This document shows, one piece after another, positions 45,897 through 54,565 of a stretch of 64,000 nucleotides of DNA. Every line of letters begins with the position of its first letter. The stretch's first letter is position 1. The position numbers and the translations under genes were made by a program. The notes below the pieces were generated by a model that had not been told where the DNA came from, ran no database searches, and saw nothing but the letters and a program-made list of their open reading frames with translations. The stretch comes from Vagococcus elongatus (lineage in GTDB: Bacteria; Bacillota; Bacilli; Lactobacillales; Vagococcaceae): the NCBI RefSeq assembly GCF_003987645.1, contig NZ_NGKA01000001.1, positions 124,001 to 188,000 on the forward strand. The letters are read 5' to 3'.

Positions 45897-46172
45897 ATGG
45901 CAATCATTGACAAAATAAATAAAGTGCTCGAAAAAGAGTTCGGGACAGTGGATTTGATCGTTAATTTGAAAGATGATAAAGAAATTAATGTTACGGAGTA
46001 TGAAGAATTAAAAAAATGTGGCAAATGGCTAAAAGCATCAGGTACAATTCTTAGAGTAGAAACGGAATTAAGCGAAAAGAAATTAGCTGCTCTTATTTGC
46101 AAAGAAACTAAACTAACAGAAGATGATTTTACCATTACGAATGCAGCAGGACTATATATTCCATTTGTTTGA
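45897..46172 (+). CDS. small protein of unknown function (91 residues)
   Basis: I do not recognise this protein. Its ribosome site AAGGAGGAG is excellent and codon use looks like its neighbours, so it is probably real. It is soluble and charged, with no signal or membrane segment. The first half is Asp/Lys/Glu-rich (VDLIVNLKDDKEINVTEYEELKKC), and it ends TEDDFTITNAAGLYIPFV. It contains two cysteines, in KKCGKW and LICKET. It stands alone, preceded by a 22-bp palindrome and followed by more than 400 bp without a clear gene. Confidence 0.6.
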   Translation: MAIIDKINKVLEKEFGTVDLIVNLKDDKEINVTEYEELKKCGKWLKASGTILRVETELSEKKLAALICKETKLTEDDFTITNAAGLYIPFV

Positions 46173-46598
46173 TACAAAAGAGAAGCAACTTATGGATAAT
46201 TAATTTTAAAATCGAAAATCTGCTCCGGTTCAAAAAAAATGTTTTGATTTTATTGTTATGGGATGTTCGATCGGAAATGGGATATCTACAAAGAAATTTA
46301 TAAGAAAATATAATTTTGAACTCAGTTCTATTTCAACATTTATTATGTTTACTTCCTGCCATATTACTGGTCAGCATCTTTATTTTTTACTTGAAATTAT
46401 CTTACGGAAAAATGCCAAATGCCAGTCTGTTATTTCTGTAGACCTCTGATTATACACTTATTAAAGTTTTTTTGAGGTAGGAGATATAGAGTAAGTAACT
46501 TTTGTGAAATTCATGCTAACAGGAGAAGATATTTATTAAGTAAAGTGATTTTGAGTTTTTTGATAGTAATCAAAATGAATAAAAAGGCGGGATTTGCC
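46173..46598. other. intergenic region without recognised features
   Basis: About 425 bp of AT-rich DNA. A 63-codon frame at 46258-46449 has no ribosome site and no protein-like character. I see no terminator, tRNA or clear promoter. Confidence 0.4.
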
Positions 46599-47234
46599 AT
46601 GGTTGCAAATAAAAAGGCTTTAGTTTTTGTGTATGATGGGATGTCTTTGAGTGAAATAGCGTTGCTTACTGATTTTCTAACAGCGTTTCAATCTTCTGAA
46701 CATTCATGGAAAATTGATACAGTTAGTTCTAAGAATCCCAGAATGATAAAAACAGAGGATTCATTCCAAATTATTCCAAATAAGATATTTTCTGAAATAG
46801 ATTTTATGGATTATCAAGTGATTATTTTTAGTGGCATTATCGACCCATATTCCATCGCAAACGATCTAGACTTGATAAATTTTATCAAACCATTAGCTAA
46901 TTTAACTGATAGACCGCTTATTGCAGCAATTTCTTCTGCTCCAATGCTTCTAGCCAAAGCGGAAATTTTAAAAGGTGTTAAGTTTACTTCAGGCTTATTT
47001 GAAGAAGCTCTAGATGAATTTGATTTTTTTGACAAAGCTAATATTATCAGAAAACCTGTCGTATACGATGAAAAAAATAATATCGTTACTGCTATCGGGT
47101 TTGCTTACAGAGAATTTGCTGTAAAAGTAGCAGAATTATTAGGGTTTGAGAATGCTGAACGAAGACTTGCTGGAGTTAGAACTGATCGACCGTATACGGA
47201 TGAAGAATTGACGTTTTATAAAAAGCCCCAATAA
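46599..47234 (+). CDS. DJ-1/PfpI family protein with serine at the nucleophile position
   Basis: A 211-residue DJ-1/PfpI-type protein. It has KKALVFVYDGMSLSEIALLTDFL at the start, with the conserved Glu near residue 17, IIFSGIIDPYSI near 82, and the nucleophile elbow PLIAAISSAPMLLAKAE near 107-123. In most members the elbow reads AAIC; here Ser (codon TCT) occupies the Cys position, so cysteine-based glyoxalase, deglycase or protease activity is unlikely. ATG 46599 has a weak AAGGCGGG site; earlier ATG and ATT codons have none. It could be a ligand-binding or regulatory relative. Confidence 0.78.
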   Translation: MVANKKALVFVYDGMSLSEIALLTDFLTAFQSSEHSWKIDTVSSKNPRMIKTEDSFQIIPNKIFSEIDFMDYQVIIFSGIIDPYSIANDLDLINFIKPLANLTDRPLIAAISSAPMLLAKAEILKGVKFTSGLFEEALDEFDFFDKANIIRKPVVYDEKNNIVTAIGFAYREFAVKVAELLGFENAERRLAGVRTDRPYTDEELTFYKKPQ

Positions 47235-47366
47235 ATGCTATTTAATTGGAAAGAAAAAGGAACATGGGGAGCACCAAAACCGCTTTTCATAAAAAAAGCA
47301 GTTAATTGTTAAATCTTGTGGAAACATAATTTAGGATAGACAGAGTAAGTTTAAATGGAGGTCAAA

Positions 47367-48272
47367 ATGTCTTATGTTATCGAAGTGAAAAATTTATCAG
47401 TAACCATCAAATCAACTAAGATTGTTGATGATGTGTCTTTATCTGTAAAAAAGGGAGAAGTGTTTGGGATTCTTGGCCCCAATGGCGCTGGCAAGACAAC
47501 AACCATTGAATGCATCGAAGGAATACGGACTAATTATACAGGGGATATCTCAGTGTTGGGATTTAATCTGCTCAAGAATAGGACTGACTTGCTAAAGAAA
47601 ATCGGCATACAGCTCCAAGAAGCAAGTTACCCAGACCGTCTAAAGGTCAAAGAAATATGCAAATTGTATTCTAGTTTTTATGAAAACCCTAAAGATTTTC
47701 ATTCTTTGCTTGAAAGTATTGGCTTGCATCATCGGGTGAACACTCATTATTCTAAACTTTCTGGAGGAGAAAAACAGAAACTTTCAATAATTTTGGCATT
47801 GATTCCAGATCCTGAAATACTGTTTTTAGATGAACTGACTGCTGGTCTCGACCCGAGATCCAGAAGAGAAGTGTGGGACATCATTCTAAAGTTGAAAAAA
47901 GAAGGCATCACAATTATGACTACCACTCACTTTTTAGAAGAAGCAGAATATCTATGTGATAGAATATGTATTATGAATCAGGGCAAAATAGTTTACACTG
48001 AAACAATGTCAAATATTCAAAGTCTTTCAAGTAAACAAGTTGTTTTATCATCAAAAGATGAGATACCGCAAGAAGCGTTTATGGCTATCCCTTCAGTAGA
48101 AAAAGTTTCTGTAGAAGAGGACGTTTACACGATATTTTGTCAACCAGATATCTTTTTGAAAGAATTTAACAAGATTTCATCGCTGGGAAAATATGTGATT
48201 ACAAACATAAACGTGAAGCAAGCAACGTTGGAAAGTATATATTTCGAGAAAACAGGTGAGAAAAATGAGTGA
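47367..48272 (+). CDS. ABC-2 type efflux transporter, ATP-binding protein
   Basis: A 301-residue ATPase of the drug/bacteriocin efflux (DrrA/CcmA-like) group. It has Walker A GPNGAGKTTT near residue 38, signature LSGGEKQKLSIILALI near 132-147, Walker B ILFLDELTAGLDP near 153, the switch His in TTTHFLEEAEYLCDR near 188, and a C-terminal regulatory segment of about 80 residues. In Walker B the usual DEP is DEL, seen in a subset of this group. ATG 47367 follows GGAGGT at 47357. It overlaps its permease gene by 8 bp. Confidence 0.88.
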   Translation: MSYVIEVKNLSVTIKSTKIVDDVSLSVKKGEVFGILGPNGAGKTTTIECIEGIRTNYTGDISVLGFNLLKNRTDLLKKIGIQLQEASYPDRLKVKEICKLYSSFYENPKDFHSLLESIGLHHRVNTHYSKLSGGEKQKLSIILALIPDPEILFLDELTAGLDPRSRREVWDIILKLKKEGITIMTTTHFLEEAEYLCDRICIMNQGKIVYTETMSNIQSLSSKQVVLSSKDEIPQEAFMAIPSVEKVSVEEDVYTIFCQPDIFLKEFNKISSLGKYVITNINVKQATLESIYFEKTGEKNE

Positions 48273-48999
48273 ATTAATCGTTACACAATTTAAAGTCTTT
48301 TATCGAAATTTTATCAATGTATTTTTCGTTTTTGTTTTTCCAGTTTTCTTCATCATATTATTTGGAGAAATATATGGCAATGATCCCAGTTCTTTTTTTA
48401 ATGGGAAGGGTACACTGGATGTGTCGACACCAGCTTATATTGCAATGATAATTTCAGTGACTGGAATTATGAGTTTTCCCCTGACCATTGCAAATTATAG
48501 GGAACAAAAGATTTTAAAAAGATTGAAAGCCACTCCCATGAATCCCGTGAATTTGCTTGTTTCAGAAATATTAGTAAATGTGGTCATGACTATTTTAGGA
48601 GTTATTTTGTTATTTTTTGTTGCTAGTATGAGATATGGAGTGGAGTTTTCAGGAAATCTGAAACAATTTATTTTAGCATTTTTACTTTCGATTTTTTCGA
48701 CTTTTTCTATTGGAGGAGTCATCGCCAGTATCAGTTCAAATGTTAAAATGGCAAATGCAATAGCTAATTTGGTGTATTTTCCGATGTTATTTTTATCTGG
48801 TGCAACAATACCTATTGAGATAATGCCAGAATCAATTCAGGAGTTTTCAAAATTTATTCCTTTAACTCATGCGGTAAATCTTCTCAAAAAAACTTGGTTG
48901 GGAGAAGGTATTGCTTGGGGTTCTTCAAACGTAATCGTTCTTATAGTTATCTTGATAATATGCACAGCTATTTCAGCTTTCTATTTTAAGTGGGATTGA
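48265..48999 (+). CDS. ABC-2 type transporter permease
   Basis: A 244-residue membrane protein with six hydrophobic segments, the ABC-2 permease partner of the preceding ATPase. It has NFINVFFVFVFPVFFIILFGEIYG near the start, the EQKILKRLKATPMNP cytoplasmic motif near residue 75, and MLFLSGATIPIEIMPESIQEFSKFIPLTHAVNLLK near 170-205, all typical. ATG 48265 follows AGGTGAG. The exported substrate is unknown. A drug, lantibiotic or lipid is possible, but no biosynthesis or immunity gene is adjacent. Confidence 0.87.
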   Translation: MSELIVTQFKVFYRNFINVFFVFVFPVFFIILFGEIYGNDPSSFFNGKGTLDVSTPAYIAMIISVTGIMSFPLTIANYREQKILKRLKATPMNPVNLLVSEILVNVVMTILGVILLFFVASMRYGVEFSGNLKQFILAFLLSIFSTFSIGGVIASISSNVKMANAIANLVYFPMLFLSGATIPIEIMPESIQEFSKFIPLTHAVNLLKKTWLGEGIAWGSSNVIVLIVILIICTAISAFYFKWD

Positions 49000-49320
49000 A
49001 TAGAGTTGGATGGATGGAACCTTCAGTTTCAATCAGACAAAATGAAAATTGATTCAACTAATTGTTAACATTATTTTTAATATAATTTGATTTGTCAAAT
49101 CAAGGGGGATTGGTCTATGTTCACTAAAACAAATTTTAAATGACAAGCACCGTTTTATTCTGACAACAGAATTTTTAGAAGATTATATTGTTCAAGAATT
49201 AGACTTTGTTCATTAAAAAAATTAGGATTTTTTATTGATAATAGGTACACATAACTGTAGTTATATGAACGGATACCAATAGCTAGTGAGACAAAATTCA
49301 AAAAATAGGAGGAAGTAACA
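49000..49320. other. intergenic region holding a possible frameshifted small gene
   Basis: AT-rich DNA after the ABC-2 permease. The only coding-like signal is the broken 33-codon frame at 49117-49216, listed separately. No terminator is clear. Confidence 0.4.
49117..49216 (+). pseudogene. possible small gene broken by a single-base frameshift
   Basis: An ATG at 49117 follows a good AAGGGGGA site, but the frame stops after eight codons. The neighbouring frame reads KQILNDKHRFILTTEFLEDY and continues to a TAA at 49214-49216. Removing one base near 49123 would join them into a 32-residue protein. It resembles no family I know; a chance open frame is possible. Confidence 0.25.
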
Positions 49321-49857
49321 ATGGATAGACAGACATTCAGAGATTTTGCGAATCGACGAATTTTACAGACAACTTTAGAAATAACGGGGCAAACATACCC
49401 AAATATGCCTATACAATTCCCGCCATATTGCTGCTTAGTTTTTGGCGAAGATGAAATTACCATTTATAAAATTGTTCCGTTAACAAATACAAAAAAAAGC
49501 AAGAAAATATACGATGTTATTGCTTATAGAGACATTGAAGAAATTGAAATCAGTCCTGTTAAAAAGTTATCATTCGTTATTATAGCACTTGGGACAAGAC
49601 TTAACTTAGATTTAATAATATCTTTAAGTGATGGGACCATCCTTCATTTCGAATGTGAAGATATGGTTATGTTGCCACAGTTATCATCGTTGCTCTCTAT
49701 GCTTCAAGTACCATTTAAAGATCCTTTTGATCTGGTAGAAGTTTTTGAAAAATCAACTTCTGACAGAGCAGCGTATGATTATTTAGAAGAAAACCTAGAA
49801 AAAATTGCTGAACAAAAAAATATTAAACTTTTAAGATTAACCCAAATGGAAGATTAG
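49321..49857 (+). CDS. protein of unknown function, possible PH-like domain (178 residues)
   Basis: Not recognised with confidence. AGGAGGAAG before ATG 49321 and a long clean frame support a real gene. The middle part alternates short beta strands (CCLVFGEDEITIYKIVPL, KIYDVIAYRDIEEIEISPV, LIISLSDGTILHFECED), a pattern like bacterial PH-domain proteins. The last 50 residues are helical and acidic. There is no signal peptide or membrane segment. It stands alone after a 320-bp gap. Confidence 0.55.
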   Translation: MDRQTFRDFANRRILQTTLEITGQTYPNMPIQFPPYCCLVFGEDEITIYKIVPLTNTKKSKKIYDVIAYRDIEEIEISPVKKLSFVIIALGTRLNLDLIISLSDGTILHFECEDMVMLPQLSSLLSMLQVPFKDPFDLVEVFEKSTSDRAAYDYLEENLEKIAEQKNIKLLRLTQMED

Positions 49858-50008
49858 AAAAAATTAGAAAGGATATTTAGCTTGGTCAAGTATTCCAAAT
49901 ATGTATGAGATCGAATTGTTGTATCAAACAAACTAAATTACCCTAAAATGAAAAGTATAAGCTAATATTAAAATGTTACATTTAATCTTGACATGTGCCT
50001 TACCAGTT

Positions 50009-50039
50009 TAACTCTTTCATGTCAAAATAAAGTGCAACA
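50009..50039 (+). repeat. copy 1 of a 30-bp imperfect direct repeat
   Basis: This copy reads TTAACTCTTTCATG then TCAAAATAAAGTGCAACA. The second copy at 50770-50800 differs by small indels and a few bases. The shared core ATAAAGTGCAACA resembles insertion-sequence ends, though I cannot assign it. Confidence 0.5.
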
Positions 50040-50066
50040 TCCAGCAGTTCTCTGTTGGGTGTTTTT
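50036..50066 (+). terminator. probable terminator upstream of the DUF3796/XRE pair
   Basis: AACATCCAGCAG pairs with CTGTTGGGTGTT with wobbles around a TTCT loop, then five T. It starts within the end of the first direct repeat. Confidence 0.65.
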
Positions 50067-50163
50067 GTTATCTATATTCCACAACTGAGAGTTTATTGAC
50101 AGCACTCATTAAAAGTGATATATTTATCACATGATACAAATACATCACACAGGGGGAGAAAGA

Positions 50164-50547
50164 ATGTTTAACAAGAGGGTTAATTCATGGATGAGTGTTT
50201 TTGGCTTATTGGGTGTTTTAGGATTTTTAGGTTTTATAATGGAAGAACCTATATTTCTTACTTTTTTCACTTTTTTTGGATTTTTTGGTTTCTATTGGGA
50301 GGGAAAACTTAATAAAGAGAGAATCGACGAAAGACTAAAGGATAATTTTTCTAAGGCTCAAAGATATGGTTATCGACTAGGTATGACTTTAATCTTCTTA
50401 ACAATAATACTGTGTTCAAGAGAGTTCAGTAATTATAAAAACACACTTATGCTCCAAATGACATTGATTAGCCTTGTAATTGCAATCACTTTAATTCTAG
50501 TACCAATGCTAACTTATCATTTTGATAAGGGGAATCTCGATGATTAA
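50164..50547 (+). CDS. DUF3796-type small membrane protein
   Basis: A 127-residue membrane protein with about four hydrophobic segments. The phenylalanine-rich stretch FLGFIMEEPIFLTFFTFFGFFGFYWEGKLNKERIDERL matches the DUF3796 pattern. Such genes commonly precede a tiny XRE-type regulator, as here. ATG 50164 follows GGGGGAGAA; a longer frame from 50131 has no ribosome site. The function is unknown; the pairing suggests a self-regulated module. Confidence 0.75.
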   Translation: MFNKRVNSWMSVFGLLGVLGFLGFIMEEPIFLTFFTFFGFFGFYWEGKLNKERIDERLKDNFSKAQRYGYRLGMTLIFLTIILCSREFSNYKNTLMLQMTLISLVIAITLILVPMLTYHFDKGNLDD

Positions 50548-50737
50548 AAATGAAGTTAAAAATTATCGACTGAAAAAATCATTTACACAGCAGCAACTAG
50601 CAGATTTAACTAATGTAAGGCGTGAAACCATAGTTAGATTAGAAAAACAACTATATAATCCATCTCTAGAGTTAGCCATTAGAATATCGGATACCTTAGA
50701 ACAAGATATTAAGATGTTATTTTCAATTGATGAATGA
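50540..50737 (+). CDS. small XRE-type transcriptional regulator
   Basis: A 65-residue protein that is essentially one helix-turn-helix domain: MIKNEVKNYRLKKSFTQQQLADLTNVRRETIVRLEKQLYNPSLELAIRI, then LEQDIKMLFSIDE. This short YgzD-like class usually regulates its own operon. ATG 50540 follows AAGGGGA and overlaps the DUF3796 gene by 8 bp, indicating coupled translation. Confidence 0.85.
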   Translation: MIKNEVKNYRLKKSFTQQQLADLTNVRRETIVRLEKQLYNPSLELAIRISDTLEQDIKMLFSIDE

Positions 50738-51109
50738 ACCCCTGAAATTATTTCTTCATCTCCTGTAAATAACTCTCATGTGTCAGAATAAAGTGCAACA
50801 AGGGCTGATTCCATGAAGTTCATTATTGTTATTTTAATAGCTGGTAATGGAAAGGGAACCAAGTGCTGAAGTAGGCTATACTAGGTATTGATTGATTTGG
50901 AACTTGGATAGGATAGTCTTTAGAAAGAGCCGCCTTTCTTTTTATTTTAGGCTTTTTAAAGGATCGAATCGTATCCAAGAAGGTTCCTAGTCAAGCAATA
51001 CCGGAATCTATTTACTTATTGAGGCCTTTACTAATATTTCAAGACCCAGTACACTGGATAATAAGCGCCTTAACAATTTGACATTCATTTCATTTTTAGG
51101 GGGTTTAAT
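50738..51109. other. intergenic region between the XRE gene and the IS30 remnant
   Basis: It contains the second direct-repeat copy at 50770-50800. No gene is seen in the rest, which probably includes degenerate insertion-sequence DNA. Confidence 0.4.
50770..50800 (+). repeat. copy 2 of the 30-bp imperfect direct repeat
   Basis: This copy reads TAACTCTCATGTGTC then AGAATAAAGTGCAACA, in the same orientation as copy 1 and about 760 bp downstream. Together they bracket the DUF3796/XRE pair. Confidence 0.5.
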
Positions 51110-52107
51110 ATGTCTTATACACATTTATCAGGAGAAGAACGTGGGAAAATTGAAGCATGGCTGTTTGAAGGTGTTGCTCAGTCAGAAATAGCCAACCGAT
51201 TAGGACGGCATCGTTCCACTATTTCTAGAGAGATTAGACGCAACTCCGAAAAAAGAAAGGGTAATAGTATCGCAGCATTGCCTTATCAAGCAAGTAGTGC
51301 CAATAATTTAGCCAACTTGAGAAAAGCTAATTGTGGTTCTACCACAAAAGTAGCACGTTACAATATTAAGACGATAAAAAAATATTTGGAACTAAAATGG
51401 TCCCCCGACCAGATTGCCAACGCAGTTAAAAGTGTGACAGTTTGCAGAAACACTATCTATAACTGGATGTACTCGAAAATAATAGACTTTGATATCAAAA
51501 AACTGAGACATAAAGGAAAACGCTATAAGCGTAAATGTAAGGGGAGGGCGTTGCAGCGCCCTGACTCAACGTTTTATATTAATCACTCGATTGAGGACAG
51601 ACCTCTGGGATGTATTGATCGTTCTGAATTTGGCCATTGGGAAGCCGATACTATCATTTCTAAACGTGGTGTAGCAAGTTGTCTTGCGACTTTTGTAGAA
51701 AGAAAGACACGTTTGTATGTCGCTATAAAAATACCAAAGAAAAACTCTGTCAGTATGTTGAGTGCCATCAAAACATTAGTAGACCGTTTTCCAAAAGGAG
51801 CTGTTAAATCGATTACTTGTGATCGTGGTGCCGAATTTGTCCATCAATTCAATATTGGGCTAGTTGAAGATACTTTTGGAGTGAAGATTTACTATGCAAA
51901 CCCTTATTCACCACAAAAACGTGGTTCTAATGAATAGCACAATGGCCTGTTTAGAGAATATTTTCAAAGCCAGTAGGTTTTAATCGAGTTACACAAAACC
52001 AAATAGAACAGTCGACAGTTACTATGAATTTACGTCAAAAAAAAATTTTAAAATGGAAATCTGCAAATTATAGATTCAAATTGGAATGTTTAAAACTAAA
52101 ACAATGA
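51110..52107 (+). pseudogene. IS30-family transposase, inactivated
   Basis: An IS30-type transposase. The N-terminal helix-turn-helix reads SYTHLSGEERGKIEAWLFEG and RLGRHRSTISREIRRN. The DDE core shows Asp in GHWEADTIIS, Asp in SITCDRGAEF, and Glu in the final RGSNE. A TAG at 51935-51937 stops the frame right after RGSNE. The normal C-terminus continues first in the same frame (HNGLFREY) and then, after loss of about one base in the T-run at 51961, in another frame (FSKPVGFNRVTQNQ) to a TGA at 52105. The element is therefore dead; its terminal inverted repeats are not recognisable. Confidence 0.85.
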
Positions 52108-52422
52108 ATGAAAATATTATCCTATAGTTGATTAATTTCAGTCAAAAGTATTTAAATCAATGTTCAATTTATTCCTATGAAAATAGTTATCTTAATTGTT
52201 AAATTAGTATTAACCAGTTTAACTTCGTTTAATATATATTATGTAAACTTGTATATTTTTGTTTGTAATACAGTCTATTTTGAAACATGGGTTCAAGTTT
52301 TTAAGCTTCTTGTCCAAAACTCCCTCCATCAAAAAAATATACCTTTATCAACAATATTGTATGTAGCTATATAGAGATAAGCAAGTAGAAAGATGATTAT
52401 ACGATCTACTCGCCTATTTTCT
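52108..52422. other. AT-rich region without recognised features
   Basis: It holds a hydrophobic 65-codon frame (52177-52374) with no ribosome site, not called as a gene. A weak hairpin lies at 52381-52413 (GCAAGTAGA/TCTACTCGC, T-rich after), which may end transcription of either neighbour. Confidence 0.35.
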
Positions 52423-53211
52423 TTATTCTTTCTTTTGGTATTTCTCAAGAGATTTAGCAAGGTCGGCCACATAATCTTTTGAACGTTCCGTATTAATTTG
52501 AAGAGTATTCATTACTAATTCTTGTACTAATCCCTCAATATCGGCTTCAGCCCATTTATCATATTCTTCAATTAGGATTTTGTCATCTAATTTTGCGAAC
52601 GTGTAAAAATCGCTATCTCCAAAGTATAGGTTGTAATGAATAACTCCTTCTTTTTCACGAATTGACAGGAATCCTTGAAGATTAATTCCAGGAGTGGGTC
52701 TTAGGGATGAACTTTTTTCATAGTTAAAAAAGTATGTCCCATTGTCTTCTGGTATCTTTTGATAATTACTAATTATCATTCTGTCCGAGGCGTTCACGAC
52801 ACCTTCTAATTCATCTTCGTAGCTACTATAATGTTTTTTAAAGTAGCCGTTGTTCGAACGATATTCGTCTGAATAGTCTGTTATTGCCTTAATTTTGAAT
52901 AATGTTTTATAGCTACCTTCACTCATCAGAAACTCAACCCTTAGAATTTTGACTTCGCTAGTATATGGGTTAATCCCGATATATAGACCAGGTAAATCTG
53001 TTATGTCTTTTCGCACTCTATCTGTTTCAGCATCTTCTTTTTCCTCACGAAGCGTACTGATCACACTTTGCATAGTAAGTTGTGCCGCCACACTCTTTTG
53101 TCTGAACACTAACATTGATCCTAACAAGATTCCTATTACGATAACTAAAGCTGTAATTGTCATATTGGTTCTGTTGAATTTGTCCATTTTAAAATCCCCA
53201 AATTTATTCAT
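52423..53211 (-). CDS. membrane-anchored protein of unknown function (262 residues)
   Basis: Not recognised. It has a short cytoplasmic head, one membrane span (MTITALVIVIGILLGSMLVF, about residues 17-36), and an extracytoplasmic domain of about 220 residues with mixed strands and helices (LPGLYIGINPYTSEVKILRVEFL, GTYFFNYEKSSSLRPTPG, KEGVIHYNLYFGDSDFYTFAKL). There are no cysteines and no known motif. ATG 53211 follows GGAGGAG on the minus strand; the longer frame from 53232 overlaps that site. It is a single gene beside the IS30 remnant. Confidence 0.6.
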   Translation of the reverse strand: MNKFGDFKMDKFNRTNMTITALVIVIGILLGSMLVFRQKSVAAQLTMQSVISTLREEKEDAETDRVRKDITDLPGLYIGINPYTSEVKILRVEFLMSEGSYKTLFKIKAITDYSDEYRSNNGYFKKHYSSYEDELEGVVNASDRMIISNYQKIPEDNGTYFFNYEKSSSLRPTPGINLQGFLSIREKEGVIHYNLYFGDSDFYTFAKLDDKILIEEYDKWAEADIEGLVQELVMNTLQINTERSKDYVADLAKSLEKYQKKE

Positions 53212-53671
53212 TTTAAATTCTCCTCCAAACATTCTTTAGTATAATTGAAAAGATAATAATATACAATATTTTTTTAAAGTGTGCCATTAATGAATTTTAC
53301 TTATGATAGATATACTCATGTTTGACTTATTGACTTATCAACTTTTATTAAATAACTTTTAATCTCTTGAATGACATTTTTTGACGCTTAAAATTATTTT
53401 CTCAATATTTTATTACAACAAACATTTAAATAATTCTTTTTAGTACTTGGACCATTACAAACATTGAAAGATTTTTCATATGAATTTTCTATTTCTATTG
53501 AATTAGTTTTTTGGACTAAATAGATTTATTTTATTATTTTTCCATAACCCATGTCAAAACCATGTCGTTCTCAATATCGAATACATATTAGTTAAAAAGG
53601 CAAAACAAAAAAGACAACCGAGTATGGTTGTCTTTTTTGTTTTCTGTTAAACATTTCACAGAGTTGTAATT
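53212..53671. other. AT-rich intergenic region
   Basis: About 460 bp with no gene visible. It contains only the terminator at 53607-53638. Confidence 0.4.
53607..53638 (-). terminator. terminator of the PP2C phosphatase gene
   Basis: AAGACAACC (53611-53619) pairs with GGTTGTCTT (53626-53634), with A/T runs on both sides. It lies just after the minus-strand phosphatase stop codon. Confidence 0.88.
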
Positions 53672-54508
53672 TTATTGTTTCCAAAAATTAACCGACGCAT
53701 CATCAGACTCTTTTAAACGAACAAAATTTCTTAAAGAATCCTGTTGCTTTTCAAGTTGGCGTAGTTTATCAACCCACGCCACAGCTTTTGGATAACTTTG
53801 TAAGGATTCAATAAATGTCTGATCTGTCAGTACTTCAAAGACATCTAGCAATCGATAAAAGCCGTCACTGCAAAGGATAATTGCATCAATTTCTTCAACT
53901 GGGAACGTATGATAGCCAATTTCACTTAATCCCTTCATCGTAGGATCAAGTATTGGATAGCCTTCTTCAGTGTTTCTCTCATTTCTGAACTTTTGGAGCA
54001 GCGGATTGATTTTCTGTCGTCCTTCTTGAAAAGATAGCCCTTCCTTTAAATAGCTTTTGATTTCATTGATGGCAAGTTGTTCGTTAGCTTCAAGCTTTTC
54101 ATCGATAAAAATATGCTCTTGCTCCCCTTTTTTGATTATTAAAGGAGAATCTCCTACGATGGCAAATTCTGCAATGTGATTACGGATTTTAAAGCAACTT
54201 AGTGTACAGGAAGGCAAATCTGACTCTTCCACCGCAATATCTGTGCCTATATTATGGAAATAAGCTTCAGAAGCGGACGTTAATGCTTCTGAAATATTTT
54301 GTTCCAAGGATTGCTCATCATCTGCTTCAATCTTTTCAATCAACTTAGTTCCTAATAAATGACTCCAATACTGTGCATCTGTGTTCCCAGTCGTAAATTT
54401 TTTATTGTTCAGACCGGTCGCTCCATCTAAAAGAACACCAAAATCACCGGTACCATAAACAAAGTCTTCGTTAAAAAGATTCCCTCGATCGGTAAAATAA
54501 TAAAACAT
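53672..54508 (-). CDS. PP2C-type protein phosphatase
   Basis: A 278-residue PPM/PP2C-like phosphatase. The metal-binding Asp motifs are GDFGVLLDGATG near residues 22-33 and ILCSDGFYRLL near 215, with the final SDDASVNFW near 268. IAEFAIVGDSPLIIKKG near 115 is the central GD strand. The protein is cytoplasmic with no kinase partner nearby, so its target is unknown. The ATG follows GAAGGAGGGGACAG. It lies 58 bp after the sulfatase gene and could be its co-transcribed last gene or an independent unit. Confidence 0.82.
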   Translation of the reverse strand: MFYYFTDRGNLFNEDFVYGTGDFGVLLDGATGLNNKKFTTGNTDAQYWSHLLGTKLIEKIEADDEQSLEQNISEALTSASEAYFHNIGTDIAVEESDLPSCTLSCFKIRNHIAEFAIVGDSPLIIKKGEQEHIFIDEKLEANEQLAINEIKSYLKEGLSFQEGRQKINPLLQKFRNERNTEEGYPILDPTMKGLSEIGYHTFPVEEIDAIILCSDGFYRLLDVFEVLTDQTFIESLQSYPKAVAWVDKLRQLEKQQDSLRNFVRLKESDDASVNFWKQ

Positions 54509-54565
54509 CTGTCCCCTCCTTCTGTCTGCCTTTAGATTCTATTGCAAAATGGTCAGTTTACTAAC

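Noticed and set aside
46258-46449. 63-codon open frame
   Set aside because: No ribosome site, composition not protein-like, and no family resemblance.
47280-47313. Hairpin between the PfpI and ABC genes as a terminator
   Set aside because: The stem has a mismatch and no T-run follows.
52177-52374. 65-codon hydrophobic open frame
   Set aside because: AT-rich DNA easily encodes such a frame; no ribosome site and no known family.
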